Source of the DNA: Luteolibacter algae
GTDB lineage: Bacteria > Verrucomicrobiota > Verrucomicrobiia > Verrucomicrobiales > Akkermansiaceae
Assembly: GCF_042683045.1 (NCBI RefSeq)
Contig: NZ_JBHUIT010000001.1
Span: forward strand, 1-64,000
Reading direction: 5' to 3'
Length of the DNA stretch: 64,000 nucleotides
In this document: piece after piece, positions 41,001-49,020 of the stretch
Layout: the number at the start of each line of letters is the position of its first letter
Numbering within the stretch: the first letter of the stretch is position 1
Translations under genes and position numbers: made by a program
Notes under the pieces: model-generated
Databases searched by the model: none
Told to the model about the DNA's origin: nothing
The model's input: only the letters and a program-made list of their open reading frames with translations

Positions 41001-42916
41001 CGAAGGATCCCAAGCTGCCCGGAGATTCTAGCTCTGCCGCCAGTGGAAAAATCGTTCTGGCTCATAACAATTACACTTATTTTGATTCTTTGTCGGCCTG
41101 GACATCCCTGGGCGATCTCGGCGATTCATTGTTTTTGCTGAATAGCTCCACCGAGAAGGTCCACGAGCTTTCGTATGGGAATTCCCTATCGGCAAATCCA
41201 AATCTGGGCTCCATGGAAGCTGGCGCGGCGGCCTACTTCGCGGGCGTGACCGATCCGGGAGCAGATGTCGCCAGCGAATGGACGGTGACAAGCGGAGCCG
41301 TGAGCAGGACGTTGGGTATCGCCCCACAGACAGAAAGCATTTCCCCGGGAGCGGTGTTCACCAGCGGGCGGTATGAGCAGAATTTCAATGCGACACCCGC
41401 CGCGGACGGGACAAATTTCCCTACTGGCTGGAGTTCCTATTATTACCGGGCGTCCACCGCCCAGTATGTGAATGTCGATACCATGGGGGTCTACCTGGGG
41501 GCTCCTTACTCAGGAGTTTATAATTTTGATTCAAAAATAGGACTACGGGGCGGGACGCAGGAGTTCGATCCCGGGTTCCTCGTATTGGCCCTGGATCATA
41601 CCTCCGGGGTGACAGGGCTGAAAATCAGCTATGATATTCAAAAAATCGTTGAGGAAAGCAGCGATATGGAAATCAGCCTGGAATACGCGACTGCAAATCC
41701 AGGCTATCCCGGCACTGTCTGGAGAAGCATTTCCGGTGCCTCCATGAGCACCGGAAGCACGCCTGCGGGCACGTTGACGAAGTTCCGCAATATCCCGTTG
41801 CCATCGGAGTTTTCCAATCGTTCGGAAAGGATTTACCTTCGTTGGCTTTACCGCACCCGCAATGGCAGCGTGAGCTCGGCGGGCGATGCTTTCGCGCTCG
41901 ATAATGTGATTATTTCATCGGATGCATCGCCCAATGTTTTCCTGACACTTACCTTTGATAAGGAGTCGATTCTTGAAACAGCAGGAACGAATGCCGCCAC
42001 CGGGACGATAAGGCTGAGCCAAGCCCTAAGTGCTCCATTGATGGTTAATCTGGCATCCTCCGATCCGTCCGAGGCCACGGTTCCAGCTTCTGTAACTATC
42101 CCTGCAAATCAGCTAACGGCCACATTTCCTATTACTGCGATTGATGATTTGCTTAGCGATGGACCCCAGGGGGTCACCATCACCCTGAGTGCCACGAACT
42201 TCGTCGACGTGGCGGGAGTCATTTTTGTGACGGATGATGAGCCAAGCGTCATCGGCGTAACTCCGGGGCTGGCGAATACCATTGAGAACAGGACGTTTAT
42301 CGAGCGTCTCAGAGATGGACGGCTAAGCGATCCGGCACTGTTCAGTCTTGCCCCAGGGTCGGCGCTTCCTGCCGGGCTGGGACTGAATGCCACCACAGGT
42401 GAGATTTCCGGAATTTTGTCCCAGAGCGTGGTTTCTGGAAGCTATCCGGTGACCATCGAGAGGAAAAACTCCGCGGGCAAACTGGTTTCCCAAAGCATCG
42501 TTCTCAACATCACCACTCAAGCGGAATCGAATTTCGTAACGTGGCTATCGCAATTTGCTTTGTCCGATCGATCCGCAGGCGGTGATCCGGATTTAGACAA
42601 CCTGCCGAATCTCCTGGAATACGCGTTGAACAGCTCACCGGCAGCTTTGGAAAATCCTTCGCCAGTGCGAATGGAAAGAAGCTCGACAGAGCTTTCGATC
42701 ATCTATCCCAAGGCAAAGAACCGCAGCGATATCACGCTCAGTGCGGAATGGTCCACAAGCTTGAAACCGAACTCGTGGCAGACACTGGGGATCACCCATA
42801 CCGTTATTTCAGATGAGGCTGAGAGTCAGAAAATCAAGTCGAGTATCCCGGTTTCGGCCGGAGAGCCTATGAAATTTCTTCGCCTGAAGGTTACTGCTGA
42901 TTCAAACGTTCCCTGA
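38039..42916 (+). CDS. Giant secreted S8 subtilisin-like protease, multidomain
   Basis: A 1625-residue exported protein. N-terminal signal/anchor (FIGLTVLAFLGGGGYLI), then a propeptide-like region, then a subtilase with Asp267 in IIDSGVQ, His304 in DHGTAVAG and Ser488 in GTSSSCP. After it, a proprotein-convertase P-type domain (~570-690, ITKNNLSADIPNN...ELVVYG), a Big_9-like Ig domain (~700-790), a lamin-tail-like domain (~923-1047, IIHEISQGPAGSASEWIEI), a Calx-beta-like domain (~1300-1400), a putative Ig (~1425-1490, LNATTGEISG) and a C-terminal module with FALSDRSAGGDPDLDNLPNLLEYALNSSP, which is common at the end of secreted Verrucomicrobia proteins. Probably extracellular or cell-surface degradation. 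Its end overlaps the next gene by 26 bases. Confidence 0.93.
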   Translation: MSFNKTCKRAFIGLTVLAFLGGGGYLIRHSSTVSKAPAGRTTDREDGLSSVDAIGALASARERKKRDTDVAHYISAATGEVVKLVMNRAVLRGDDGEETVVVISPPATPQTLRSRLKEFSASRGVYPLAYVEGEENTHSGLRLVTGGIRVKIPREDARKLAADHGLEIVAFPEYAPDWVVFRAAEPLDALEKIDGIREASEVDSADVLIGRRPVPMALPNDPLVGNQWHLKRSNGAASGTDMNVENVWKYGQTGGLRGTGIKIGIIDSGVQTNHPDFSGNINTSIDRDFVGNDNDPSPQGDEDHGTAVAGVAASRGNNGLGGVGVAPEATLVAERLITGVFTTDFQNAEALAHQNDVIEIKNNSWGYDGEIYYADPLLKEALKTSVTSGRGGKGTIFTFAAGNSGHFEDSANYSELTSSIYTIAVGAVDSLGRKAYYTEPGANVVISAPSNGFYGSLGITTTDRTSSLGYNSSSGTSGDYTADFSGTSSSCPAVSGAIALMLQKNPNLGWRDVQAILIRSAVKFNPTEPGWLTNAAGLHFNNDYGAGLIDVGAAVNLAAAWSNLAPQTATVITKNNLSADIPNNAPAGRTVQFAVSGANFSVEHATVKLKASHSARGELEISLISPSGTISKLAVARGDKGRDYNNYTFSTVQNWGENSAGIWTLRVADVSSKSNSVGGVLQNAELVVYGAVAPPKNPAPVVNITAPGDGSIFSPGVGFNVNAEATDLDINGNSGTVTKVQLFANNILVGTDTSAPYSFFVSPAIGAVSLVAKATDNAGLVGNSAPVGIVVKNQTPVINSVSLNATGQAFADAELRVSQVEVTEPEMETYTLAYRWQSSTDGENFVDSSHTAAALPLAPTNSGKLWRCKVTASDGNTVSPAHLSPAVNLLDRPLAKLFRPGDTYNYRSGLVLKGNDLELNRQAIIHEISQGPAGSASEWIEILTLKSGSLAGWKLRDASNNTLTFTNNPQWQNVPAGTLIVVYNGNSPKDPKLPGDSSSAASGKIVLAHNNYTYFDSLSAWTSLGDLGDSLFLLNSSTEKVHELSYGNSLSANPNLGSMEAGAAAYFAGVTDPGADVASEWTVTSGAVSRTLGIAPQTESISPGAVFTSGRYEQNFNATPAADGTNFPTGWSSYYYRASTAQYVNVDTMGVYLGAPYSGVYNFDSKIGLRGGTQEFDPGFLVLALDHTSGVTGLKISYDIQKIVEESSDMEISLEYATANPGYPGTVWRSISGASMSTGSTPAGTLTKFRNIPLPSEFSNRSERIYLRWLYRTRNGSVSSAGDAFALDNVIISSDASPNVFLTLTFDKESILETAGTNAATGTIRLSQALSAPLMVNLASSDPSEATVPASVTIPANQLTATFPITAIDDLLSDGPQGVTITLSATNFVDVAGVIFVTDDEPSVIGVTPGLANTIENRTFIERLRDGRLSDPALFSLAPGSALPAGLGLNATTGEISGILSQSVVSGSYPVTIERKNSAGKLVSQSIVLNITTQAESNFVTWLSQFALSDRSAGGDPDLDNLPNLLEYALNSSPAALENPSPVRMERSSTELSIIYPKAKNRSDITLSAEWSTSLKPNSWQTLGITHTVISDEAESQKIKSSIPVSAGEPMKFLRLKVTADSNVP

Positions 42917-43331
42917 TGGGAACCGGAAATTTTTCGAAAACATTGGTTGGAATCGCCAAATCGGCAAATTTCGGATTTCCCACGTCGAGACGGCACCATT
43001 CTTTCCATAAAACATTGAAGCCTCGGATGTTATGAATCTCATTCCAGGGGATTTCAATGGGTTTGTGCCCGGGGAAAATGATAGGCATGGATAGCTGGAG
43101 CCCCGCCTTTGTTGCGGCAATTCTGACCACACTATGATATCTCGCAAAGCCACTGATCTGCACCGAATTCCAGGCGGAGAAGTTTTTCTGCAAGGCGGGC
43201 TCCGGGCAGGGGTATGTCTGTGCGAGCTCTGCCCAGCCGCCGATTCGGGCGATTAAATGGCTGGTCCCATAAAGGATGCCCATCACAAAGGGAGGCAAAA
43301 CGATCAGCAGGAAGATTTGATAGGGTTCCAT
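42891..43331 (-). CDS. Single-pass membrane hypothetical protein
   Basis: A 146-residue protein with one hydrophobic N-terminal segment (YQIFLLIVLPPFVMGILYGTSHLIA) and a cytoplasmic-looking domain with a PH-like run, FPGHKPIEIPWNEIHNIRGFNVLWKEWCRLDVG. No family recognised. Its 3' end overlaps the protease gene on the other strand. Confidence 0.65.
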   Translation of the reverse strand: MEPYQIFLLIVLPPFVMGILYGTSHLIARIGGWAELAQTYPCPEPALQKNFSAWNSVQISGFARYHSVVRIAATKAGLQLSMPIIFPGHKPIEIPWNEIHNIRGFNVLWKEWCRLDVGNPKFADLAIPTNVFEKFPVPIRERLNQQ

Positions 43332-43430
43332 GAATTGGATGATTTATTTCAGATTTCTGGCACGTATGGAAAGAACGACCGTCACTTTTTACTATTGCAA
43401 ACCAGTCTCAATTAGGTAGTTTCTTATCAG

Positions 43431-43685
43431 ATGTCAGCAGCCCACGCACCAAGCCAAACAGCGCAACGTGCCGTCACCTTGAATCAGGTGGCGCTCAATT
43501 GTGATGTGCGCATCCGTAGTCTCAGCGGTCCTGCTTGTGATCGCCTGCGCGATCTGGGATTTTGCGAGCAAATGCAGCTTCGCAAGCTTTCCAACGGTCG
43601 CAACCTAGTCTGCACGCTTTGCGGAGCCAAAATGGCAATCAGCCGTGAACTCGCGGAGCAAGTTCTTGTCGACCCTGTCCGCTAA
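43431..43685 (+). CDS. feoA: Ferrous iron transport protein A
   Basis: An 84-residue cytoplasmic SH3-like protein that supports FeoB. The pattern CDVRIRSLSGPACDRLRDLGFCEQMQLRKLSNGRNLVCTLCGAKMAISRELAEQVLV matches FeoA (…RLxxLGfxxGxxl…). It has a longer N-terminus than usual. The feoB frame begins within or directly after it, so the two are coupled. Confidence 0.92.
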   Translation: MSAAHAPSQTAQRAVTLNQVALNCDVRIRSLSGPACDRLRDLGFCEQMQLRKLSNGRNLVCTLCGAKMAISRELAEQVLVDPVR

Positions 43686-43704
43686 CCCCGGGACATTTTT
43701 TGTT

Positions 43705-45588
43705 GTGACTGATAATATCCCTACCATCGCTCTCGTTGGTAATCCCAACTCAGGGAAATCCACGCTTTTCAACGCACTCACCGGGAAAAACCAAAAGGTA
43801 GGAAACTATTCGGGTGTGACTGTTGAGGTTAAATCCGGTGAGACTTTCACTCCCCATGGTAAAAGGCTCAACGTGCTGGACCTGCCCGGTTGTTATTCGC
43901 TACGCGCTGATTCTCCGGACGAAAAAGCCGCTCTGGACGCGCTCAATGGAGAACTTGAGGGCGTGGGCAAGCCGGATTTGGTCGTTTGCGTGGTGGATGC
44001 CTCGAATTTGGAGCGGCATCTTCAGTTAGCACTTCAGGTGATCGAGATGGGCCTGCCATGTGTGCTGGCCCTGAATATGGTCGATGTTGCGGAAAAATCC
44101 GGTCTCCGGTTGGAGCCAGCCAAGCTTTCAGAGGAGCTTGGCATTCCGGTCGTGGCGATGCAGGCAAATGCTTCGAAAGGAATCATCGAGCTGAAGCAGG
44201 CTTTACGCTATCCGTTTCCCCATGCGTCCGAGGTCTCATGGCTGTCTCATGAGGAAGATACCGAAAGCCAGCGACGTGAGTTTATTTCCCGTTTGTGTGA
44301 GCTTGCCGCAAGGCGGCCGGATTCCCAGCAGCGCTCGCTGAGCGATAGGCTGGATAGCGTTTTTCTTCATCCGGTCTTCGGCTGGATGATTCTTGTGGCA
44401 GTAATGTTCGCGGTGTTCTGGTCGATCTTTTCCTTCGCCAGTATCCCTATGGGATGGATCGAAGATAGCTTGGGAGCCTTCGGTGGCTGGGTGGAAACGC
44501 TCATGCCGGAAGGCGATTTGCGCTCGCTTTTAGTGGATGGTGTGATCGGTGGCGTGGGGGGAGTCTTGGTTTTCCTCCCGCAGATTGTCTTGCTGTTCCT
44601 CTTCATCGGACTGCTGGAAAGCTCCGGATACATGGCCCGGGCCGCCTTCCTGATGGATGGTTTTATGGCGAAGGCCGGTTTGAGCGGAAAATCGTTTCTT
44701 CCGTTATTCAGCTCCTATGCTTGCGCAATCCCGGGAGTGATGGCGACCCGGACGATCAATTCCGCCAAAGAGCGACTGGTCACGATATTTGTTGCTCCCT
44801 GGATGAGCTGCTCGGCGCGCCTTCCGGTATATTTCCTGATTGTTCCTCTGCTGCTCCATGAAAGGGAAGGAACATGGCTGCAGGCCCTGGTGCTCTTTTC
44901 GATCTACGCGCTTGGCACGCTGACGGCGTTTGTGGTGGCTCGAATCCTTCGCGGAAGGCTGGGTCCCGATGAGACGGTGACACACTTCATGCTGGAGCTG
45001 CCCGCGTATCGTTCACCTCAGTGGTCCTATATTTTCCGGCATGTGGTGGATCGCGCATGGGCGTTCGTCCGCAAGGCGGGAACAATTATTCTCGGATTAT
45101 CGATTCTCCTCTGGGCCCTGGCGACTTATCCAAAAACCGATTCCGAAGATGAGGGTGAGATCCTTGCTCACAGCGCGATGGGAAGGATTGGCCAATTCAT
45201 CGAGCCGGTGGTAAAGCCGCTCGGTTTCGACGGCCGGACCGGAACAGCGATTCTGACCTCATTCGCCGCGCGTGAGGTCTTCGTTTCTTCCACCGCCATT
45301 CTCTTCAGTGTCCAGGAGACCGAGGACGAAGAAGAAACCCGAACACTGCTGAGAGATCGTATTTCCGATGCGACATGGCCGGATGGACGCCCTCTGTTCA
45401 CCCCGTTGACGCTAGTTTCACTCCTCGTTTTCTTCGTCTATGCGCTCCAATGTCTGCCGACTTCGGCGGTTGTCGCCCGCGAGTCCGGCTCATGGAAATG
45501 GGCGCTCGGGCAGTTCTTTTTCATGACTGCCTTTGCCTATGCCGTCTCGCTCATCGTTTTCCAAGGAGGCAGGCTGCTGGGCTTCTAA
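43705..45588 (+). CDS. feoB: Ferrous iron transporter B
   Basis: A 627-residue inner-membrane iron(II) transporter with an N-terminal G-domain: G1 GNPNSGKST, G3 DLPGCYSL, G4 NMVD, then a helical spacer and about eight membrane segments with two gate motifs (QIVLLFLFIGLLESSGYMARAAFLMDG and the second in GTAILTSFAAREVFVSSTAILF). A GTG at 43705 (VTDNIPTIALVGNPN) gives the family's usual start; an upstream GTG at 43645 would overlap feoA. It is shorter than E. coli FeoB, as in other non-proteobacterial forms. A tiny Cys-rich protein follows 55 bases later. Confidence 0.95.
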   Translation: MTDNIPTIALVGNPNSGKSTLFNALTGKNQKVGNYSGVTVEVKSGETFTPHGKRLNVLDLPGCYSLRADSPDEKAALDALNGELEGVGKPDLVVCVVDASNLERHLQLALQVIEMGLPCVLALNMVDVAEKSGLRLEPAKLSEELGIPVVAMQANASKGIIELKQALRYPFPHASEVSWLSHEEDTESQRREFISRLCELAARRPDSQQRSLSDRLDSVFLHPVFGWMILVAVMFAVFWSIFSFASIPMGWIEDSLGAFGGWVETLMPEGDLRSLLVDGVIGGVGGVLVFLPQIVLLFLFIGLLESSGYMARAAFLMDGFMAKAGLSGKSFLPLFSSYACAIPGVMATRTINSAKERLVTIFVAPWMSCSARLPVYFLIVPLLLHEREGTWLQALVLFSIYALGTLTAFVVARILRGRLGPDETVTHFMLELPAYRSPQWSYIFRHVVDRAWAFVRKAGTIILGLSILLWALATYPKTDSEDEGEILAHSAMGRIGQFIEPVVKPLGFDGRTGTAILTSFAAREVFVSSTAILFSVQETEDEEETRTLLRDRISDATWPDGRPLFTPLTLVSLLVFFVYALQCLPTSAVVARESGSWKWALGQFFFMTAFAYAVSLIVFQGGRLLGF

Positions 45589-45643
45589 GGGCAGTTTTTT
45601 CGGAAATTGATATTCACCTAACCACGTATACAATAAGCACATC

Positions 45644-45778
45644 ATGGATTGGCAGGGACCTATAGCACTTTTGATCGTCGCCTTCACACTGGGCGCATTC
45701 ATCTACAGTATTTCCAAGCCCGGTAAAAAGTCAGATTGCGGTAAAAGCTGTGGCTGCTCGCAAAAGCCGCGACTCTGA
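45644..45778 (+). CDS. FeoB-associated Cys-rich membrane protein
   Basis: A 44-residue protein: a membrane helix (IALLIVAFTLGAFIYSI) followed by KKSDCGKSCGCSQKPRL. This matches the small FeoB-associated Cys-rich proteins (FeoC-like role) found after feoB in many bacteria. The CxxxCxC cluster may bind iron. Starts 55 bases after feoB; easily overlooked because of its size. Confidence 0.85.
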   Translation: MDWQGPIALLIVAFTLGAFIYSISKPGKKSDCGKSCGCSQKPRL

Positions 45779-45847
45779 TTCGAGTCCCGTCCAAGTGGTG
45801 AGTCTTCCCAGGTGGCGAGCCTTTCCGGGTCCGCGAAACGGTTTCTT

Positions 45848-46267
45848 TTACTCGCTGCCCACTTTGATCCGTGCGGGCACCTCCTTGATCGGGATACCTG
45901 CTTTTCCCAGCGCGTCCCAGATCTTCAGGAGCCTCTCAAGCGGCAATCTCCGGTCAGCCTCTAGTTCCAGCTTCCGACCGGGATTTTGCTTCTGGAAGGC
46001 ATTCAGGTAAGTTTCCAGTAGTCCTTCCGGCACGGCCAATGTATCCAGGGTGATGTTTCCAAGTGCGTCGACGGCAATCACCGAGCGTGTGTCGGTCACT
46101 TTTTCAGAAGCAATCTCATTCACTGTCGGAAACTCGATTTGGAGAACGTCACGCGGTTTCTTGAACGTTGTGGAAACGATGAAAAATACGAGGAGGATAA
46201 AAAGGATATCGATCATCGGAACGATCGGCACCTGGGCTCTACTACGTTGAACGCGGTGAAATTGCAT
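45848..46267 (-). CDS. exbD: ExbD/TolR-type biopolymer transport protein
   Basis: A 139-residue protein with one membrane helix just after the conserved aspartate (VPIVPMIDILFILLVFFIVSTTF), then a periplasmic domain. The Asp in MIDILF is the proton-path residue. It is the last of four minus-strand genes (rhomboid, tonB-like, exbB, exbD), one base after exbB. Together they form a proton-driven motor that passes energy to the outer membrane. Confidence 0.93.
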   Translation of the reverse strand: MQFHRVQRSRAQVPIVPMIDILFILLVFFIVSTTFKKPRDVLQIEFPTVNEIASEKVTDTRSVIAVDALGNITLDTLAVPEGLLETYLNAFQKQNPGRKLELEADRRLPLERLLKIWDALGKAGIPIKEVPARIKVGSE

Positions 46268-46268
46268 C

Positions 46269-46913
46269 TCAGTGGGAGTCCGGGGTTATGCGTGAGCAGG
46301 CCGAAACAAAGTCTGTCATGACAGCTTCCATCCGGGATGTCAGAAGCTCGATCCTGCGGGTGAAGTAGCTGTGGGCGATCACGCATGGAACAGCAATCGC
46401 CAGCCCGAAAATCGTGGTATTCAGTGCTTCGGCAATACCTCTCGCGATTGCCAGGTGGTCAGTGGTTTCACCAAGCCCCTGGAAGATGACAACCAATCCT
46501 GACGCTGTGCCCAGAAGTCCCAGAAGTGGAGCAACTGTGATGACGACATCGAGCACTCCGATACCGGTGTGCATTTTCACAACTTCCTCCCGTGCGGTGG
46601 CTTCGACGGCTTGGCTGATCTCCGTGGCTGGTTTACCGCGGTGTTTCAAGGCAGTGGAGCCGAGCCGTGCCAGTGCGCTTTGCCCAAGCTTCAGCTCCCT
46701 GACCACTGACGCGGAATCCTCGGAGGAGTCGATGTTTTCGAGCTTTGCCGCGAGCGTGTCCGGCACGGTGCGAGCCCGGGTGAGCGACATGATCTTGAAA
46801 CCGATGGCGGTGAGCCCGGCGATGGAACATAAGATCAATGGATAGACGAAAATACCGCCTTTCTTGAGGAACTCGATAGAGGCTTCGGTGGTGGAGATTG
46901 CCAGATAATCCAT
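46269..46913 (-). CDS. exbB: MotA/TolQ/ExbB proton channel family protein
   Basis: A 214-residue protein with three membrane helices: IFVYPLILCSIAGLTAIGFKI near the start, then VLDVVITVAPLLGLLGTASGLVVIF with the TolQ/ExbB motif (PLLGLLGTxxGL), and TIFGLAIAVPCVIAHSYF. It forms the stator ring with ExbD. It lies one base upstream of exbD and 16 bases after the tonB-like gene. Confidence 0.95.
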   Translation of the reverse strand: MDYLAISTTEASIEFLKKGGIFVYPLILCSIAGLTAIGFKIMSLTRARTVPDTLAAKLENIDSSEDSASVVRELKLGQSALARLGSTALKHRGKPATEISQAVEATAREEVVKMHTGIGVLDVVITVAPLLGLLGTASGLVVIFQGLGETTDHLAIARGIAEALNTTIFGLAIAVPCVIAHSYFTRRIELLTSRMEAVMTDFVSACSRITPDSH

Positions 46914-46929
46914 GGGTGTTTTTGTCGTG

Positions 46930-48087
46930 TTAGAAGTAGAAGTTGAAAATTAGTTCGAGAGCGTGGCCATCCATTTCCCTTTTTACCTCAGCGGGCATTG
47001 CCGGGATGTCAGCATCACGGATGGAGTTCAGGGTGAAGCCTTTTTGCACCTGGCCGGTCTGGGCTTCACCAACGAATTGAACGGTTTTTACCCGTCCGCT
47101 GGTTTCCACAAAGAAGCGAACCGTCAGATAACCGGGAGTGATGAAATCACGATGGCGCACGCAATTCCGCTGCCATTCCTGTTCTACCGCGCGACTGATA
47201 AGCGACTGGTAGCGCCCCATCGGTGTGTCCTCCACGTCCAATGCACTGCGGCCGGTGCGTGAAATGCTGCCAAGAATTGCGGTTTTCCGCTGATAGCCGC
47301 TAAATGCAGGATCATCGATGGATGGCGTCCGCGGCTTGGGCGTTTCCTTGGGTTTGTCGTTCTCTTTTTTCAAAGCGACTCCATCAAGCTTGCCATCGCG
47401 GGCCTGCTTTTCCTCGCGTGGCTTCACATCGGTTCTCTCCTCGGCTTTCGGCACCGGGGTCTCGATAGGGTTCGGGCCATCCAAGAGCTTCTCGCGGATG
47501 GCAGTTTGAGCTTTCTCGGCTTCGCCCTCATCCTTGCTTTTTTCGCCCTTCGCGGCTTCAGGCATGCTGTCCGCCGGGCTGGGTGGGGTGAGGGGCGCAG
47601 GAGGAGGAGCCGCGGTTGAGGGTGATCTGCTTGGGTTGTCCAGCTTCCCGTCCTGATAGTCGCTCTCGGTGGTTTCCAGTTCTTTCTCATCACGGGCCTC
47701 GCGCCCTGCCTGCGAAGGCATCGCTTTGTCGTCGCTTGTCGCGGCGCGATCGCTGGTGGCTCTGGTGTTGCGCTCGCCGATGAACCGGCGGCTGGAAGGT
47801 GGCTCAGCACTCTCCTGGTCTTCCGAGGTGCGGACGACCTCTGGTTCCACTGGCGTGTTCTTCTTCTCTGGAGCGCTTTCGGGACGCTCGATCATGTCTG
47901 GGAAAATTTTCACGACTTGCTCCGCCTGCGCGGTTGCCGGAATTTGCTTTTTCCGATCGATTTCGGAAGTGATCATCTCATAGCTGATCCATGTAAGCAG
48001 GAGCCCGTTGATCAAAAGTGAGATACAGATTGCCGCTGCCCAAAGGCGGGCATCATCTCCTTTCTGATGTGAAACGGCATTGGCCAC
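46930..48087 (-). CDS. TonB-like energy transducer
   Basis: A 385-residue protein with an N-terminal membrane helix (LWAAAICISLLINGLLLTWISY), a long charged Pro/Glu/Lys-rich periplasmic linker, and a C-terminal TonB/TolA-like domain (ISRAVEQEWQRNCVRHRDFITPGYLTVRFFVETSGRVKTVQFV...FNFYF). The linker contains a RRFIGERNTRATSD motif. It should pass motor force from ExbBD to an outer-membrane partner. It starts five bases downstream of the rhomboid stop codon and is co-transcribed with exbB and exbD. Confidence 0.83.
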   Translation of the reverse strand: MANAVSHQKGDDARLWAAAICISLLINGLLLTWISYEMITSEIDRKKQIPATAQAEQVVKIFPDMIERPESAPEKKNTPVEPEVVRTSEDQESAEPPSSRRFIGERNTRATSDRAATSDDKAMPSQAGREARDEKELETTESDYQDGKLDNPSRSPSTAAPPPAPLTPPSPADSMPEAAKGEKSKDEGEAEKAQTAIREKLLDGPNPIETPVPKAEERTDVKPREEKQARDGKLDGVALKKENDKPKETPKPRTPSIDDPAFSGYQRKTAILGSISRTGRSALDVEDTPMGRYQSLISRAVEQEWQRNCVRHRDFITPGYLTVRFFVETSGRVKTVQFVGEAQTGQVQKGFTLNSIRDADIPAMPAEVKREMDGHALELIFNFYF

Positions 48088-48092
48088 AGCAC

Positions 48093-48971
48093 CTAGTTAA
48101 CTTGGTTTCCGGCCTCGTGCAATGTCTCGCTTGAGTCGCTTTCCAGGTAGCGGCAGATAAATCCGGACAGCAGGCCGGCACAGTAACCAAAAATATGGCC
48201 GAAGACATCCACGCCGGCTCCGGCATCCGCGCCGCCCAGCCAACCGAGTAAGATCATGCCAGCCAATAGCGGAGCAAGCACCCGCACCCACGGCATGCGG
48301 ACTTCTTCCCGGCAGTTTTCCACGATACCTATGCCTGAGAGGATCCCGAGAGCGGCGAAAACAGCTGTGGAAGCGCCCAACGAGGTGAACGGCTCCGGAT
48401 AGGTGACCCAGGAGGTGATCGCATTGCCAACGGCCCCGGAGAGAAGGATGAGCAGCCAACCTTTCAGCGGACCGATGGATTTGGAAACCAACATTGCGAA
48501 TACCGCCCCGCTGGCTAGATTGCCGACGATATGGGGACCATCGCCGTGCAGGAAAAGCGCGGTGAATGGCCGCCACCATTCGCCATTTTCGATCAGCCCG
48601 ATACTGGATGACGCGCCGAATTCGGAAATGCCCGGATTACCCAGCTGGCGCGAGAAAAGGAATAAAAGGAGCAATGCCCAGATGAGCAGAAAATGCCAGC
48701 CGGCCGGATGCTTTGCCCAGTTCGACGGGATGATGCGGGGCAGGACCCGGCTTTCCGATTCCGCTGCATAGGCATCGAGTTCGCCACGGATTTGCGGAGC
48801 TGCGGCAGCCTCCGCCTGGAGATCGAAGCCAGATGGGACCTCGCTCCGGGCCACGCGGATTGGTTTACCCATTGCGAGGATTACCAAGCCGTGATCGTAT
48901 GCTTCGTCGAGTGAGGGATAATTGCCGATATCGACCCATTCCTCCTCTTCGGTTGTCTCAGTCGCCTGCAT
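48093..48971 (-). CDS. Rhomboid-family intramembrane serine protease
   Basis: A 292-residue protein: a ~110-residue cytoplasmic N-terminal part (VDIGNYPSLDEAYDHGLVILAMGKPIRV, a DUF-like nucleic-acid-free segment) and about six membrane helices. The active site is SLGASTAVFAALG (catalytic Ser in GAST, where GASG is usual) and the partner His in DVFGHIFGYCAGLLSGF. HGDGPHIVGNL holds the conserved HxxxN-type oxyanion residues. Rhomboids cut membrane proteins in the lipid. It is the first gene of the Ton operon, so its substrate may be a component of that machine. Confidence 0.9.
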   Translation of the reverse strand: MQATETTEEEEWVDIGNYPSLDEAYDHGLVILAMGKPIRVARSEVPSGFDLQAEAAAAPQIRGELDAYAAESESRVLPRIIPSNWAKHPAGWHFLLIWALLLLFLFSRQLGNPGISEFGASSSIGLIENGEWWRPFTALFLHGDGPHIVGNLASGAVFAMLVSKSIGPLKGWLLILLSGAVGNAITSWVTYPEPFTSLGASTAVFAALGILSGIGIVENCREEVRMPWVRVLAPLLAGMILLGWLGGADAGAGVDVFGHIFGYCAGLLSGFICRYLESDSSETLHEAGNQVN

Positions 48972-49020
48972 TCAATTGGAAAAAGTTTGTTGAGCCAATC
49001 TGACAGGCTTGAAGCTTTCG

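Noticed and set aside
43645..43704. Upstream GTG start for feoB
   Set aside because: It would add 20 residues overlapping feoA with no FeoB similarity; the GTG at 43705 begins at the family's usual N-terminus.
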